Counted from the stretch's first letter, positions 44,801 to 57,068 are shown. The stretch: 64,000 bases of DNA from Ostrinia nubilalis (GCF_963855985.1 NC_087100.1:2391001-2455000); one strand, 5' to 3'. Program-made: numbers and translations. Notes: a model not told the origin generated them from the letters alone.

Positions 44801-46465
44801 CGTATCAAGATTTGCGTACGAATTTAAATCCGGCTTGAAGGACCAATAATTGCGCTGTCCATTCCGCCGAATCTACGACCTCATTTAACAAGGCATCTAG
44901 GGCACACAATTATCTCCACAAAAACTAATATACCACGCACCGACCACTTGATTGTTCGGCTATTTATTGAGTTAATTAAACTGTCGATTCAGAATGCTAA
45001 TTGAATCTTTAACCGGTGACAATTTTGGAAAATGGCGGTTAATCGACCGCAGATTTCGCGATAAGTAAGTGCGTAACTTTTTCTCTCGATCGGCCTTCGG
45101 TTGGTTTGCATGAGTTTTCTCTAAAGAATAATAAAGATAGTTACTTCGCAGTTGATAAGAATGCCCTGTCTGAAATTAAACCTTGCTCTAGATTCGATTT
45201 CTAGTGGAAGAAGAAAAAATTACTTACTACAGACTTCATTGAACACACATTTTTGATACCAGATGACTCCGTGCTTTCTCAGGCATATTAATCGAGATTG
45301 ATTTATACGATTAATTTGCAATACGTTAATAACAAGTCTTAATAAATTAATAACAGATAAATCTAATAAAAAACACACATATTTCATACCGCCTAATAAC
45401 TTTAAAATTGATTTGATATGCTTTAGATTAAACGATTCAAAATAATCCATAGCTTCAGGGCAATTAAAATTACTACTGCTTACCAAAGCCACACAAAAAA
45501 TTAAATTATTAAAATGAACCATGCTTCAATGTAATAAAGAAGAAAGTAGAACATCATTAACGCTGGCTATACTCGACAAATGTGCCCCTAAAGGGTCATA
45601 ATAAGTAATGTAATTTGCTAAAATCACCGACATTGTGCCCAAAGAGGAACCGCACCCACTTCATAAAGCAAAACTAACATGATTAGCCGGTCCGATTTTA
45701 GGAACGGGCTCGAATTATCACGTGCCAATCACCAGATTACCCTGAGCTTCATCACCCTTCAGAAGATCCCAATTTTAGAAGATATAGAGAAGAAATTTGA
45801 CGAAGCTGAAGCTCAAGCTCCTCTGGTCGATACATTGTTTAGTAACATTACGCGAGCAATTGTGATGGGAGTATTTTTTACGATATTACATAAAGCGGGT
45901 AATATTGGGGTATATTGTTTGTTTGTTGGTAACGTAATAATAAATTAGAAATGTCATTTATAATCGGTATACTCGTATTTCAGAATGTAAAAGTTCATTT
46001 ATCATTAAATTACCAATAATTTTGTTCTTTTCAATTACCAAAAGTTATGCGCAATGTAATGTAATTAATAATTGTGGGAAGTGGGAGTTCTCCAATAAAT
46101 AACACTGGAAAAAAAATTATAGCTGGATTTATTTCTCTTCAATAGATTATATTACACGTCTTTTACTATAATAATTACACAACTAGTTCGTCTTACGTCT
46201 TACGTCGTCCACAACACTCCTCTTTTAAACTTTTAAACTAATATTCTCACTCCCAATCCTCGTTCCTGAATCATCCCTTTCGTTTCCTCCATAGACCAAT
46301 CATTCCTCATCATTCAGCGTTCAAATCATAAACTATCTTTCATCCGTCATCCTACTACCGTTACACACAAAACTAGTTAATCCTACATAAATAAATACTA
46401 GTATTTAGTTGGAAAAGAAAGAAACATAAAGAAACGGCTTTTTTATGTTTGTAATTAATATTCTA
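41843..46465. other. No assignable feature
   Basis: 4.6 kb without a recognisable gene or named repeat. A perfect splice-donor-like CAAGGTAAGT at about 42651 and GC-richer patches at about 42540-42740 and 43060-43160 were noted but have no supporting coding sequence. Confidence 0.4.
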
Positions 46466-46676
46466 TACTAACTTTTGCTCACAGCTTCGCCCGCGTAAAA
46501 TGTATCTTATCACAGATCGTTATAAATTATGGCTTATATTTTATTCTAATGTATAAAAAATAATACTGTAAAGTTTCATAAAAATCCGTTCAGTAGTTTT
46601 TTCGTGAAAGAGTAACAAACATACATCCTCACAAACTTTTGCATTTATACAAGTTATATTAGTAGGATTAGTAGGA
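46466..46676 (+). repeat. Lepidopteran 'TTTATAATATTAGTAGGAT' dispersed repeat
   Basis: Begins ACTTTTGCTCACAGCTTCGC then CCGCG, continues AAAATCCGTTCAGTAGTTTT and CGTGAAAGAGTAACAAACAT, and ends in a disrupted ATTTATACAAGTTATATTAG TAGGAT. Both the head and tail of the family are present in one copy here. Confidence 0.65.
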
Positions 46677-47022
46677 TAAAATTCAATGACAATAAACCAA
46701 CACATAAATTCAATAACAAAACAACAGCATCCCGTTAATCAAAAACTTCACAGCCGAAGTCACAAAATCGACTAGTATCTTTTTATACATACGTGAATGA
46801 ACTCGCATGCCTCCAGGCGTCGCCTGCCTGTAATCCGTCAAAGTCGCAAACCGGTTGCCACAAAAAAGGTGACCACAGCCAGGAGATACGTCCGGCCGGT
46901 CATGATTGGAGGGATTGGTAAAAAATGCGAGTCTAACAGTAATTGTACGGCTGTGGTAGGCAAATGAGGTATTAGGATATAGTATTTTAAACTTTCACGT
47001 TCCATTTCAACTAAAATAGAGG
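46677..47022. other. No assignable feature
   Basis: A GC-richer stretch at 46800-46930 has no recognised function. Confidence 0.35.
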
Positions 47023-47352
47023 GACACGCATGCTATGGAGATCTACGAGATCGAAACAGAAATGAGGAGATTCGTAAACGAAATAAAGTCGCTGACATAG
47101 CCCAACGGATTAGCAAGCTGAAGTGGCCATGGGCAGGGCACATAGTACGTAGAACTGACGGCCGATGGGGCAGCAAGGTTCTGGAGTGGAGGCCAGCGTA
47201 GGACGTCCACCCACAAGGTGGAACGACGACCTCATAAAGGTAGCAGGAAGGCGCTGGATGCAGGCCGCCACCAACCGGCCATTGTGGAAATCATTGGGGG
47301 AGGCCTATGTTCAGCAGTGGACGTCCTATGGCTGAAATGATGATGATGATGA
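47023..47352 (+). pseudogene. RTE-clade LINE ORF2 C-terminus and GATGAT tail (best copy)
   Basis: Plus strand encodes RNEEIRKRNKVADIAQRISK, LKWPWAGHIVRRTDGRWGSK and VLEWRPA, then a stop produced by a deletion. In another frame follow VGRPPTRWNDDLIKVAGRRW, MQAATNRPLWKSLGEAYVQQ and WTSYG with the natural stop, then AATGATGATGATGATGAG. This is the classic C-terminal region of an RTE-clade polymerase and shows that the widespread lepidopteran 'GATGAT' repeat is the 3' end of this LINE. Only about 330 bp survive. Confidence 0.85.
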
Positions 47353-47640
47353 GAGAGGTATTAGGAAATACCGGGGTTTGACTAGGTTACTTGTCTTTCC
47401 AGGATCGAGGGGATTGGCGACTTCGGGGCAAGAGTAAATCACAAATGCTTTCGTGCTTCTGTCAACAAGTTCATCTAAATGTAAGTAAAAAGTTTTTATG
47501 TTTCGTAATTTTGCAATTTGCATAAAAATGCATAAAATTCTACGTATAGATCAATGTAATCTTTAGCAGCACAATTTAGGTCTCATTCCTAGGAATTAAG
47601 AAGCGAGCTCTTTCAGACAACTCGTGAAAACTGTTGTCTC
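47353..47640. other. No assignable feature
   Basis: Nothing recognised. Confidence 0.35.
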
Positions 47641-47797
47641 TACCCTAATATTAAAAACAGGTAGGAAAGATATGACTGTTTGTACTGAATAGGTTCCAAA
47701 ACTACTGGACCGATCTGAAATTGTTTTTCACCGTTAGAATTGTACATTATTTCTGGTGGATAAATGCGGTACGAAGTTCGCCGGGTCAACTAATTTG
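47641..47797 (+). repeat. Dispersed repeat ('CTACTGGACCGATCTGAA')
   Basis: Starts CCCTAATATTAAAAACAGGT and ends TACGAAGTTCGCCGGGTCAA, with AAACTACTGGACCGATCTGA between. It resembles a common lepidopteran repeat with a CCTAATATTA head. Only one copy in this window. Confidence 0.5.
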
Positions 47798-48887
47798 AAA
47801 TAAAAAAGGATTAAATTTTCAGCATCTTTTATAATTGATGTCTTTCTTCTTCCTTAGTTGTCCTTCAGTTATTTATTAAACAATTTTATGACATCAGCAG
47901 TGTCGTTAAACTTCCTCGGGCCTAATTAATTTATAATTAGTTTTAATTACCTCATCTAGTTTCTTCGGAAATGCTAAATATGTAGGCGTTGTGTACCGTA
48001 ATACAAACGCGAGATCAAAGGCGCGCGCGCCGGATTTAGGGCGCTCCAGTGTCCCCACTTTATAAATTAATTTTGTAGATGGTTTAAATGTTTATGAATT
48101 TAGTTTTTATAGTATGATTTATGAGCCGTTGATTTCTGGGTTTAGTGTGTTGTTAAAAAATTGTGTGTATTTTATTAATTAGATGACCATGATTCAACTA
48201 GGCCTTTCTAAAATATTCAATCGTAGAAAGTTAGATTGTTACTAGTGGGTTCATCTAAAATTACCTACCGACCACTTTTAATTTAACAACACCAACATAA
48301 CCAACCAACTAATGACATACAATTAAACCTAGAGACGATCGTCCTAGTCAAGTGAACTTTATTAATCAGACGTAGAATTTACCATTCAATTCGTCATCTT
48401 CTTAGGGTGGCATCCCTACTAGCCTAGAGGTGAGAAGCCCATGAGAGGTGAATGTCTCCAGTGACGTCACGACTCGACTACGATCAGACAGCCGGGTGCC
48501 AATTGGCACCATGTTACTGACGCATTTTATGATTTTACTTTCACGCTGTTCAACAGTCAACACCGTAATAGTCGAGATGACCTCCATACTGAATCGATTT
48601 CATTTCTAGAAGAAAATTTAGGATTTACATCAAAACAGGAAAAAAGTATTGCTGTTAATTTAATCACCTTTCTTGATGTACTCTAAAAGGAAGTAATGGA
48701 TCATTGTTTAATTACTTAACGTTTCTTACTTGTTATTCCGTCTCATTATTTGAGATTCTTACTAAGGAAATACGAGACTGATTGTAGACTTTATTACACA
48801 AAACTAGACAATCACAAGAAATATAAAACTGTCTGTAAGTTGCTTTTAAAACATCTTGAATTATGTGCACGTAGAGTAATCCGTTTC
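47798..48887. other. No assignable feature
   Basis: AT-rich with a short GCGCGCGCGCC run at about 48021. No gene recognised. Confidence 0.4.
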
Positions 48888-49041
48888 TAACGCCCGTATT
48901 CACAAACATTACTATGAGGTCTCACAGTGCGCGTGGACGCGCAGAGGGTGACACACGAACCAATCACAGAGCTCTATTCATCGCTGTGCGTTCGATTCGC
49001 TGCTTCACTTAAGCAAGCATCGTTTGTGAATACGGGTGTAA
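48888..49041. mobile_element. 148-bp MITE with TAA duplication (PIF/Harbinger-like)
   Basis: The element 48891-49038 has terminal inverted repeats CGCCCGTATTCACAAAC and (inverted) CACCCGTATTCACAAAC, flanked by TAA on each side (48888-48890, 49039-49041). A second, right-truncated copy lies at 57162-57286. Three-base TWA duplications point to PIF/Harbinger; the assignment is inference. Confidence 0.8.
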
Positions 49042-51514
49042 GTAACTTGACTTGTTTTGACGACATTTCTGAGCACCCTTAGTGTTACCAATTGATTAGC
49101 TCCAAAATTACTACCACAAAGCCTGTGTCGGTCCCATAGACCAGGGGCACCGCTGATTTTGAAGGGGCACGGTTGACTAGCGGTCCAATCGACCGGATAC
49201 TAATCGGACCTCGCGGGTTGCCCTCGGGCCCTTCATTGGCCTGGAACGCCTAACAAACTGTGTCATTTAATTGACAAAATTCATGGTAATTTTACCTTTT
49301 ACCCCCCTAGTAATCGCGTGACCGGCCATGTCACTCAAGTTTCAATTATAATTCTTGGTAGGTTAGGATTAATATTGGCTGTAGTTTCGCTGTTTCCTAA
49401 CCTGTAAGGTACTGTGTAAATAAAGTATCTAAAGTTGGAAAGTCCTAATCCTTCAATTTTCTATATTTTGGTCCGTTATTTGAATTTGTACGGTAACACA
49501 GAGACACTGAGCAAAGGCTCGCCCTATTCTTGAGTCTTCTTAACACATTTTGACTGACTTTGACTTACTTCTATATTTTAGCCCAGTCTGGATCCTCTTA
49601 ATTTTTGCTGGTGAAATCTCGGTCTATAATCGTCCTTTAATTGCCTTGGTTCTAATTTACTTTTGCTGACTCGTTGTTAGGAAGTTTCCAAACACTTACT
49701 AACTAGTATTTGCACGTTATTACATCAACGATCAGTTTAACTTTAACTAACACAAATATTACTTTCTTTAATAAAATTTACTTTGACAAACAAATAGTTA
49801 AGTGTCAGATGCCGTCATGCTTGGGTTAGTAAGGTGGACTTATCGAGTTATTGAATGAATAATTTAGATACTATTCGTACTAGTCATCGGATCGTTTGGC
49901 AGTTGAATAATTAAACAAATAGAAATTAATTAATGATTTCTTTTATCTTACACTAATTACCTCCCTGTCTCAAATGAAACGATTAAATAGCGGATACTTG
50001 AGAGGATATTTACTAAGAATGAATATTCTGTTTGTCGTCGTCTATCACAATATTTATAAACGTTTCAGGGTATAATTTAATGTTCGTGTTCATCAAAATA
50101 TGCTCCCTGCAGGATTCGATCCCACAACCTAAGTAAGTCCAGAATGCAAAACTCTAGTAGTTTTGTGTTTTGAACTGCTTCGTTCTTCATCAGGTCGTCG
50201 AAATTATGATATTGGCGTAAGAATATTGATTTTTTTAAATTTTCAAACTCAGTTTTTGGAATGGAATGTGAAATTTCCTATTCATGAAAAGTAAAACCTT
50301 GACCTGACAAGGTATAAAGACCCGCACACGCAATGGCTTCTATAGATTTCACAAATTCTCTCGTGCGCACTTATTATATCACGACACCTATTGGCCAGAT
50401 GTGGACTCTACGACATTATTGTAAAGTTGAAAATGGATTGCATATCAAAATGATGCTATGAAGGAGTTAACAAGACCTAATGTATTTCGATACTTTCGTC
50501 TCACGATGCGCACTTTTGTTTAAACGTGACTGCGGAATCAAATATAGTGAAAGATTCGCTCCAAATTTAAGAACCCTTCCACATACGTCCCATCAGGTGA
50601 TCTATGTATAAAATGGGAAAAAGTTAAGATTGTCGTCATACATTCTGGTTGCTATGCAAAATCTATGCTCATACCTTACATTTTCTGTTTTTCGATTTAA
50701 CCTAGGTAGACATCAAGCTTCAGATTTCAGTGAAGTTGCAAAACTGCGAATAAAATTTGCCTGTTTGATTATGCATATTTTCTAGAGGTAGATAAATCTT
50801 GTCGCCATCGAAGCGATGCGATTTTTTTTCTAATGTGATACATGTCATCATATTACTGGTACGTGCACAATGAAATACCATCATCATCATCATCACATCA
50901 TTATGTTTGTACCTACCAGTGATTTTCTTCACTTTTAGACTTCCTCTTCATTTATCAACGTAATTTGTAGACCATTCTTCTTATAAATTGATTGTGTCGG
51001 TCGAAATTCCAAGTTCCTGATAAATATAGGTCTATTAAAATAACTGACTTGCAACATAACAAGGAAAAGAAGTATAGCAGCAGCAGAGGGTTATGAAATA
51101 ACTGGTCGCATAAAACCCGACGTTTCTGTCGGCGCTGGAAAAAACAAAGCGAGGGAATAGTCTTCGTTCTACTTATGAGTTCGGAAACGGTTTAAAAATT
51201 ATAAACTATGGCCAATAATAGGCGCTTTGAAGCATTAAAAAATAGTTTTGTTGAATCTTACAGACTCTTACAGAATATTTTAGCGTTTAACTTTCTGCTT
51301 CAGTTACTAATAGGTGATCCATTGAGCTGTTATGGATAAATCTATACTAAACTAATACTATTGTAGAATAAAGGTGTTATTGTATCCGTATAACCTTAAC
51401 AGATATACTGGCATGAGGAAAAAACACGTCATGATCGACATATTTCAGGATTCGTAATAATTATACCAAATAATATGTTATTAGTTTTAACTATAAAATA
51501 TGTGATTATTGCCA
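49042..51514. other. No assignable feature
   Basis: Includes a GC-richer patch at 49120-49265 and a CATCATCATCATCATCA run at about 50880 without an RTE coding remnant. No host exon recognised. Confidence 0.4.
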
Positions 51515-51712
51515 TCAAGTAACCTAGAGAATAGAGCGCCTGGCAGGTCGCCCATGCGCTGGACTGACCAGGTCAAAACCGCACTCAATGGTCCACTCCA
51601 CGAGTGCACAAGAAAGGCTGCAGTGCGGGAGGAATGGCGACGGATTGTGAGGCTTGCCACTGGACCGGGTGTGACGACCACAACCACTCTGACAAGAGTT
51701 TAGCGACGAAGG
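51515..51712 (+). pseudogene. RTE-like LINE C-terminal fragment
   Basis: The plus strand reads RAPGRSPMRWTDQVKTALNG, PLHECTRKAAVREEWRRIVR and LATGPGVTTTT, then stop. 'RPRxRW-DQ...PLHECTR...REEWRRIV' is the recognisable terminus of a LINE polymerase related to, but distinct from, the 47.0-kb family. 5'-truncated; the remaining frame is intact. Confidence 0.65.
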
Positions 51713-51740
51713 AGAAGAACCTACAGAATAACTAAAGCCC

Positions 51741-51879
51741 GGTCTGTGAGCACGTAGAATTTTGTCCAATGACCCCAAGCTACCCATCCTTATCGCTCGC
51801 GCGTTACACATAATTACGTGCGAGCGAAAAGGATGGGTAGCTTGGGGTCGTTGGACAAAATTCTACGTGCTCGCAGACC
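51741..51879. mobile_element. Hairpin MITE, 64-bp arms
   Basis: The 64-base arm 51741-51804 (begins GGTCTGTGAGCACGTAGAAT) is inverted at 51816-51879 with only a few mismatches, leaving an 11-nt loop. A palindrome of this quality is typical of a fold-back MITE. No target duplication is obvious, so it may also be an internal palindrome of something larger. Confidence 0.75.
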
Positions 51880-52329
51880 AGACTGTAGTGGTAAAAATAT
51901 ATGTTATTCGCCGTTTTATGTGTGCGCTCCGTTGCAATCTGCCACCGACCGGGCCGTCGAAAATTGAAAAGTCGGGAATGAATGAAACGACAATTAGTGC
52001 TATTTCAGACGTCTCAGTTTCTCTTTGTTTCATGTCCGGATCGTTTGGATCGGTGTGTGAAAAGCTAAGTAATGGACTTATAGGCCTTTGGTGAGATGTC
52101 ACGATTCACAGCTGATCGGTAAATACAAGAGTTATCGTCGTTTATCGCCCATGCAGCACGATTCGTGGTTATATTTCGGATACCGTATATGTAACTAGGC
52201 GGGGGTTTTCTCTGTGGTGATTGACCTGTATTATTAATTACTTGCTGAGCATTCAAGTTGATTTTTTTCTTATTAGTATAACCCCTTTTTGGGACACTTA
52301 CTCGAATACGCGAGTACCACTACTTCAGG
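51880..52329. other. No assignable feature
   Basis: Mixed composition, no recognisable domain in the overlapping frames. Confidence 0.4.
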
Positions 52330-53976
52330 ACATATTGGTGCAGTCCTGTTGTCCCCCCTGCTTGGCCCCCCTGGGGGAGCCAACAGGATTTCGAAATCCT
52401 GTTGTCCCCCCTGGCTAGGGGAGACAACAGGACTAGATTTTCAATCAATGATTTGAGGACTGTTGTCCCCCCTGGCAAACATTGGGTATTTAGAAGCCAT
52501 ATATTTTTGTAACATTTAAGAATTCTGGAGTACCTGACTAAATGCCATATTGCCAAACTAAATACCTTAACGTAGGATGTCAAATAATAATTAACATTTA
52601 ACGAAAAAAATATAAGTTGTTGGTACCGGTAATATTTCTGACTATTCCAAAATATGCTTTACTTGCTTTTAAATAATATAATACAAGTAAATGCGAAAGA
52701 AACTTTATCTGTCTGTCTGTTACGAATTCACGCATAAACCATTGAACCGATTTTGATATTTGGTAAAGAGATAGTTTTGAGTGCCGGGAAAGGACTTTGG
52801 ACAGTTTTTATCCCGGTTTTTTAAACAGGAATGCGCTCTATATTTTTTTCTGTAACAGAAAAAAAATTACGTGGACAAAGCTGTAAGTATATGCTATTCT
52901 CATGTATAAAAAATATTGTCTTCTGTAAAGTTGACTAAAAATCCGTTTAGTAGTTTTTACGTGAAAGAGTATCAAACATCTATACTATTCCATATTCACA
53001 TATTTTCGCATTTATAATATTAGTAGGTAGGACACTAAAACTGCATTATTTTAAATTAATCATAATTAATTCTCAACAAATTAATTGCTCAGTGATTCAA
53101 CTAGCGGCCGCCCGCAACTTCGTACGAGTAGAGTCCGTTTTACCCCCTTATGTGTGGAATTTCGTAAAATCCTATTATATGCTTCGTATTATTTCCTATC
53201 CTTAAATAAATAGATAAATAAAATCCGTTCTTGGCAGATGTCTACACCCTATAAGGAACCTACCTGCCAAATTTCAAGTTTCTAGGTGTCAGTACCGGCA
53301 CCAACACCTTATTTTTTTCGTTATCAATTATTATTTAACAAACGTTTAGGTAGTAGGGCAAAAAAATAATGAGACATGTATAGGCTCCTTAAGAGCATTT
53401 GACGATTTGTAAGTACTAATTTAATTAGTCTAAACAAATAAAGATAATTATGATTTTGATTTTGATTTTATCAAAATGGTAATTATTATTTAACAAACGT
53501 TTAGGTATTCACTCAGTTTGGGAATTTGGCATTCAGTCAAGTACTTCAGTATTTTACAAATTATGTTATAAAAATACATGGCTTTTAAATAATGTTTGCC
53601 AGGGGGGACAACAGTCCTCAAATCATTGATTAAAAATCCAGTCCGAGATTTTGGAACAGTCAGAAATATTACCGGTACCAACAACTAACTTATATTTTTT
53701 TCGTTAAATGTTAATTATTATTTGACATCCTACGTTTAGGTATTTAGTTTGGCAATATGGCATTTAGTCAGGTACTCCAGAACTTCTTAAATGTTACAAA
53801 AATATATGGCTTCTAAATACCCAATGTTTGCCAGGGGGGACAACAGTCCTCAAATCATTGATTGAAAATCTAGTCCTGTTGTCTCCCCTAGCCAGGGGGG
53901 ACAACAGGATTTCGAAATCCTGTTGGCTCCCCCAGGGGGGCCAAGCAGGGGGGACAACAGGACTGCACCAACATAT
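52330..53976. mobile_element. 1635-bp inverted-repeat element with 6-bp duplication
   Basis: The element 52336-53970 starts TGGTGCAGTCCTGTTGTCCC and ends in its inverse (...GGACTGCACCA), flanked by ACATAT at 52330-52335 and 53971-53976. The arms are about 318 and 323 bp (52336-52653; 53648-53970) and close to identical. Each arm contains a 24-bp perfect palindrome centred on TTCGAA, and several TTGTCCCCCCTGG blocks. The right side carries further diverged copies of the inner arm (53475-53647, and part again at about 53270-53345). No transposase frame. Six-base duplications fit few named superfamilies, so I leave it unclassified. Confidence 0.88.
52670..53040. repeat. Nested inverted pair of the 'TAATATTAGTAGG' repeat
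   Basis: Inside the 1635-bp element, AAATGCGAAAGAAACTTTAT (52691, minus sense of the family) faces TTTTCGCATTTATAATATTA GTAGG (about 53010-53030, plus sense). Between them are the family blocks GAACCGATTTTGATATTTGG and AAATCCGTTTAGTAGTTTTT. The pair makes a fold-back unit or two adjacent opposed insertions. Confidence 0.55.
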
Positions 53977-54892
53977 TAACGGAAGACAAACACAAAGAAG
54001 TGGCGGAAGAAACTCAGTCACCTTCAGATTCGGAGTTAGTACAGAATTCTACTGTAGTGAGTAGGTTCATATCTTGCGCAACAGCGGGAAAAAGTTGAGT
54101 AAATGGGACCTCTGGGTACCAAAAAGTATGTAGTATATCTACGCCCTTTTCAGCTCGATGAACCGATGACCTCTAGATAACTGGCAGTGGCTGAATCTAA
54201 AAAGCTTGTGATCATGCTCTTTGGTGCTTTTTGGGGATGCTTACGTACATCAATAACATCAAAAGTGTGTAAGTGAGTGATGCTGACGATGACAGCAAGA
54301 TTACAACGAAATTTCAACTAAATGAGTCAGAGTTGGTTACAAGTGCTTTAATTTGTCACGCAATATTCGCATAGGATATTATTAAATTGTATAGTAGGTT
54401 ACCTACGCATAGGCTGACTGAAAATCTGCTCTAAGATCAATTTATCAACGTTAAAAAATACAAAAACTTTCAAGAATACATCGACATGAAAATTACAGTC
54501 GTTTACCTCGCCACAATGTTTTTATTTACCATTCGGAACTAAAATAGCGCCGTTTGTCATCGCATCCCGAAATCTTGTCTATGGGTTCATCGACTCGCGC
54601 TTGGCACCTCCTCAGAGACGTCCCTTTAATGTTTTAAAACAACTCCAGAGTACGCGGAACGACATCCAAGCTGACATCTGATTGATTGTGAACTAGGTTT
54701 TACTTTAATGTAAGGGAGAGTATATTTTTATCGCCGCAAGATGTGTTGGGCTGGACGACATGTCGAAATGAATTAACTATTTTTTTTTGTGTCTAGACTG
54801 TCTTTTATTAAACCGGACACCATTGCCAGATAATGGCATTATGACAATAAACAGAGATTTTATATTAGGGGAAAATTATTGGACCTGCACCT
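53977..54892. other. No assignable feature
   Basis: AT-rich, nothing recognised. Confidence 0.4.
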
Positions 54893-55035
54893 GAGGTGGA
54901 ATTGTGTAAAGCAATCGTTATCATTTGACAGTTCATAACGTAGGATTATTCTGTCAAACGCTTTGTTAAACGGATTTTATCGTACGTTATGATGAACTGT
55001 TAAATGATTACGATTGCTTTACACAATTCCACCTC
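54893..55035. mobile_element. 143-bp fold-back MITE
   Basis: GAGGTGGAATTGTGTAAAGC at 54893 is inverted at 55035. Arms of about 50 bp (54893-54942; 54983-55035) match with small indels; the spacer is about 40 bp. No convincing target duplication. Confidence 0.75.
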
Positions 55036-55113
55036 TGAGTTCCTGTGTGCAGTATTAGGTGTCGTATTTTATTTATGTTTGTATATGAATTGCCATAATT
55101 ATAATAATGTATC

Positions 55114-55237
55114 TTAGGCTGAGTTGCACCACCTAACTTTAACGGTAACTATTACGATAACCGGTGAATTTTGTATGGATATTCACAGATTCTTGACGTT
55201 TGTCACAGTTAAAGTAAGATGGTGCAACCCACCCTTA
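55114..55237. mobile_element. 118-bp MITE with TTA duplication
   Basis: The element 55117-55234 begins GGCTGAGTTGCACCACCTAA and ends in the inverse of GGGTGGGTTGCACCATCTTA. TTA flanks both ends (55114-55116, 55235-55237). The TTGCACCA..TTTAAC inverted repeat is a familiar insect MITE pattern. A three-base duplication suggests PIF/Harbinger. Confidence 0.75.
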
Positions 55238-55817
55238 TTGTGGTATGACTTTAGCAAAACAGCCCAGCAAAACAAATTAAACCACGGAGTTAAGTAAACT
55301 ATCACCATAGTATATTAATAATTAATACGCTATTAATTCGATATCAAAGACATGAAATAAAATGTCCTCAGATATAAGTAAACAAAACTTTGAATATTTT
55401 TAAGAAGCAAGCAAGATATTATGTGTTAAAAAGTGTGTAACATAAAAATTGGCGAGAAAACTGCGCCATTATGGAAACTGTAGATACATACCACACAATG
55501 CGTGGGCACATTAACAGTAGTCCATACATCAATGAGCGACTGAAAGGTCAGAGGCATGAATTATCAGCATAGTGCAAACTGCAAATGAGCGTCGTTCCGA
55601 GCTAGACAATTTTAGTTTTATTTGCGAACACTTAGTGAGAAACGAAATAACATCCTGCCTGCTTATGTACGGTTGGCAGAAAAATCACGACAGGAAAAAA
55701 TATTTCGCAATTTGGTGCGAAGTATATTTTATTTTAATAATTCATTAATTTCCAATGGATTTTTTGTTACATTTCAACGTCTTAAAAATGCATTTTATTA
55801 AAAAGTAAGCAGCTACT
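55238..55817. other. No assignable feature
   Basis: AT-rich, nothing recognised. Confidence 0.4.
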
Positions 55818-55857
55818 GAAGTGGACGTCCTATGGCTGAAATGATGATGATGATGAG
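55818..55857 (+). repeat. RTE-clade tail remnant
   Basis: GAAGTGGACGTCCTATGGCT then GAAATGATGATGATGATGAG is the last few codons and tail of the GATGAT subfamily, about 40 bp, extreme 5' truncation. Confidence 0.7.
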
Positions 55858-56354
55858 ATATTGAAAACTCGTAATGTTTGAGTGACATTATAAACTAACT
55901 AAATTGTTTTTCGTACATCAGAGACAAGACCTTTGATTCAATTTTATTTATATCAAATAACGTTTTTCCTGTTTTCACAATAGTTACCGTCAAAGTACAT
56001 CTTCGTCCTTTTTACCTACATTAGTTTGCCAGCATTATTCAGTGGTTAAACCCTAAAATCATTGAATCCTACCAAATAATTTTATTTGTGCAAACTATTT
56101 TGCTAACAGTACTCGGTGTCGTGTGTGGGAAAGGGCGCAAGCGCGTCGTCGTAATTTAGCGGCTGCATGTGCATGCGCAGCTTTCAGGCTAAAGGCGAGC
56201 GAGCACGGACGACTAAGTCGAGGGTAACGAGCTGATAGAGAAAGAACAAAGTTGAAGGTTATGAGTTGATAGAAGAGGTAGATCCTGAAAACTGACAATA
56301 TGCTATAAGTAAAATTAATTTAAAACATTAGGCAATACGCCTGTAAAATTATTT
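55858..56354. other. No assignable feature
   Basis: Nothing recognised. Confidence 0.4.
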
Positions 56355-56611
56355 TTCATCATCATCTCAGCCATAGGACGTCCACTGCTGAACATAGGCC
56401 TCTCCCAATGCTTTCCGTGTTGCCAGGTTGGTAGCGGCCTGCGTTCAGCGCCTTCCTGCTACCTTTATGATGCCGTCGGTGGGTCGGTGCTTGTGGGTGG
56501 ACGTCCCACGCTGCGTTTTCCGGTACGCGGCCTCCACTCCAGAATCTTGCTGCCCCATCGGCCGTCAGTTCTGCGTACGATGTGCCCTGCCCATTGCCAC
56601 TTCAGCCTTTC
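56355..56611 (-). pseudogene. RTE-clade LINE 3' end fragment, GATGAT-tail subfamily
   Basis: The minus strand encodes RLKWQWAGHIVRRTDGRWGS, KILEWRPRTGKRSVGRPPT, then a frameshifted stretch, then LGEAYVQQWTSYG and the ATGATGATGAA tail. It retains the RSVGRPPT segment that the 47-kb copy has lost. Confidence 0.8.
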
Positions 56612-57068
56612 GGTTCTGCTCGGTGCTCAAGAACTTTTTTCTTTCTTTCTTCCCCGGCAGTTGGCAGTTATGTGACCTGCCAGACAACTGGGTACTCTAC
56701 TTGTATCTTATACTGCTCATGTCATGCATTAGCAAAATAGCTCGTGCTCGCCCGACCTACTGCATTGTTTCATATTTTATAACAATATGTACATTCGTAT
56801 CCGGCCTGGCTCACGTTAAATGGAGCAGCCGGCTTGTATTACTATTAATCGCTCATTAAGCGATTATGTATCGGATATAGTATTCGATATTGCTTAGTGG
56901 CAGTTCATTTCCGAGTATGTTATTGTAAACAAAATGTAAGACGTCAACGTACAATCGGCTTCAGAAAGGGATTGCGATTTTAGCTAAATAGTCAATTTAG
57001 GGTCTGAATTCCAATTCTATGTTTCTGTCACTTGTTCTCACTACAATCAATTGTAGCGTGTAGCCGTG
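56612..57068. other. No assignable feature
   Basis: Hydrophobic frames here are artefacts of T-rich DNA next to an antisense RTE fragment. No domain. Confidence 0.4.

Noticed and set aside
45679..45948. 89-codon open frame with a mixed hydrophilic/hydrophobic translation
   Set aside because: No recognisable domain, no splice-site context, length compatible with chance.
56428..56859. 143-codon plus-strand frame
   Set aside because: The first half is antisense to an RTE fragment; the rest is T-rich and without motif.
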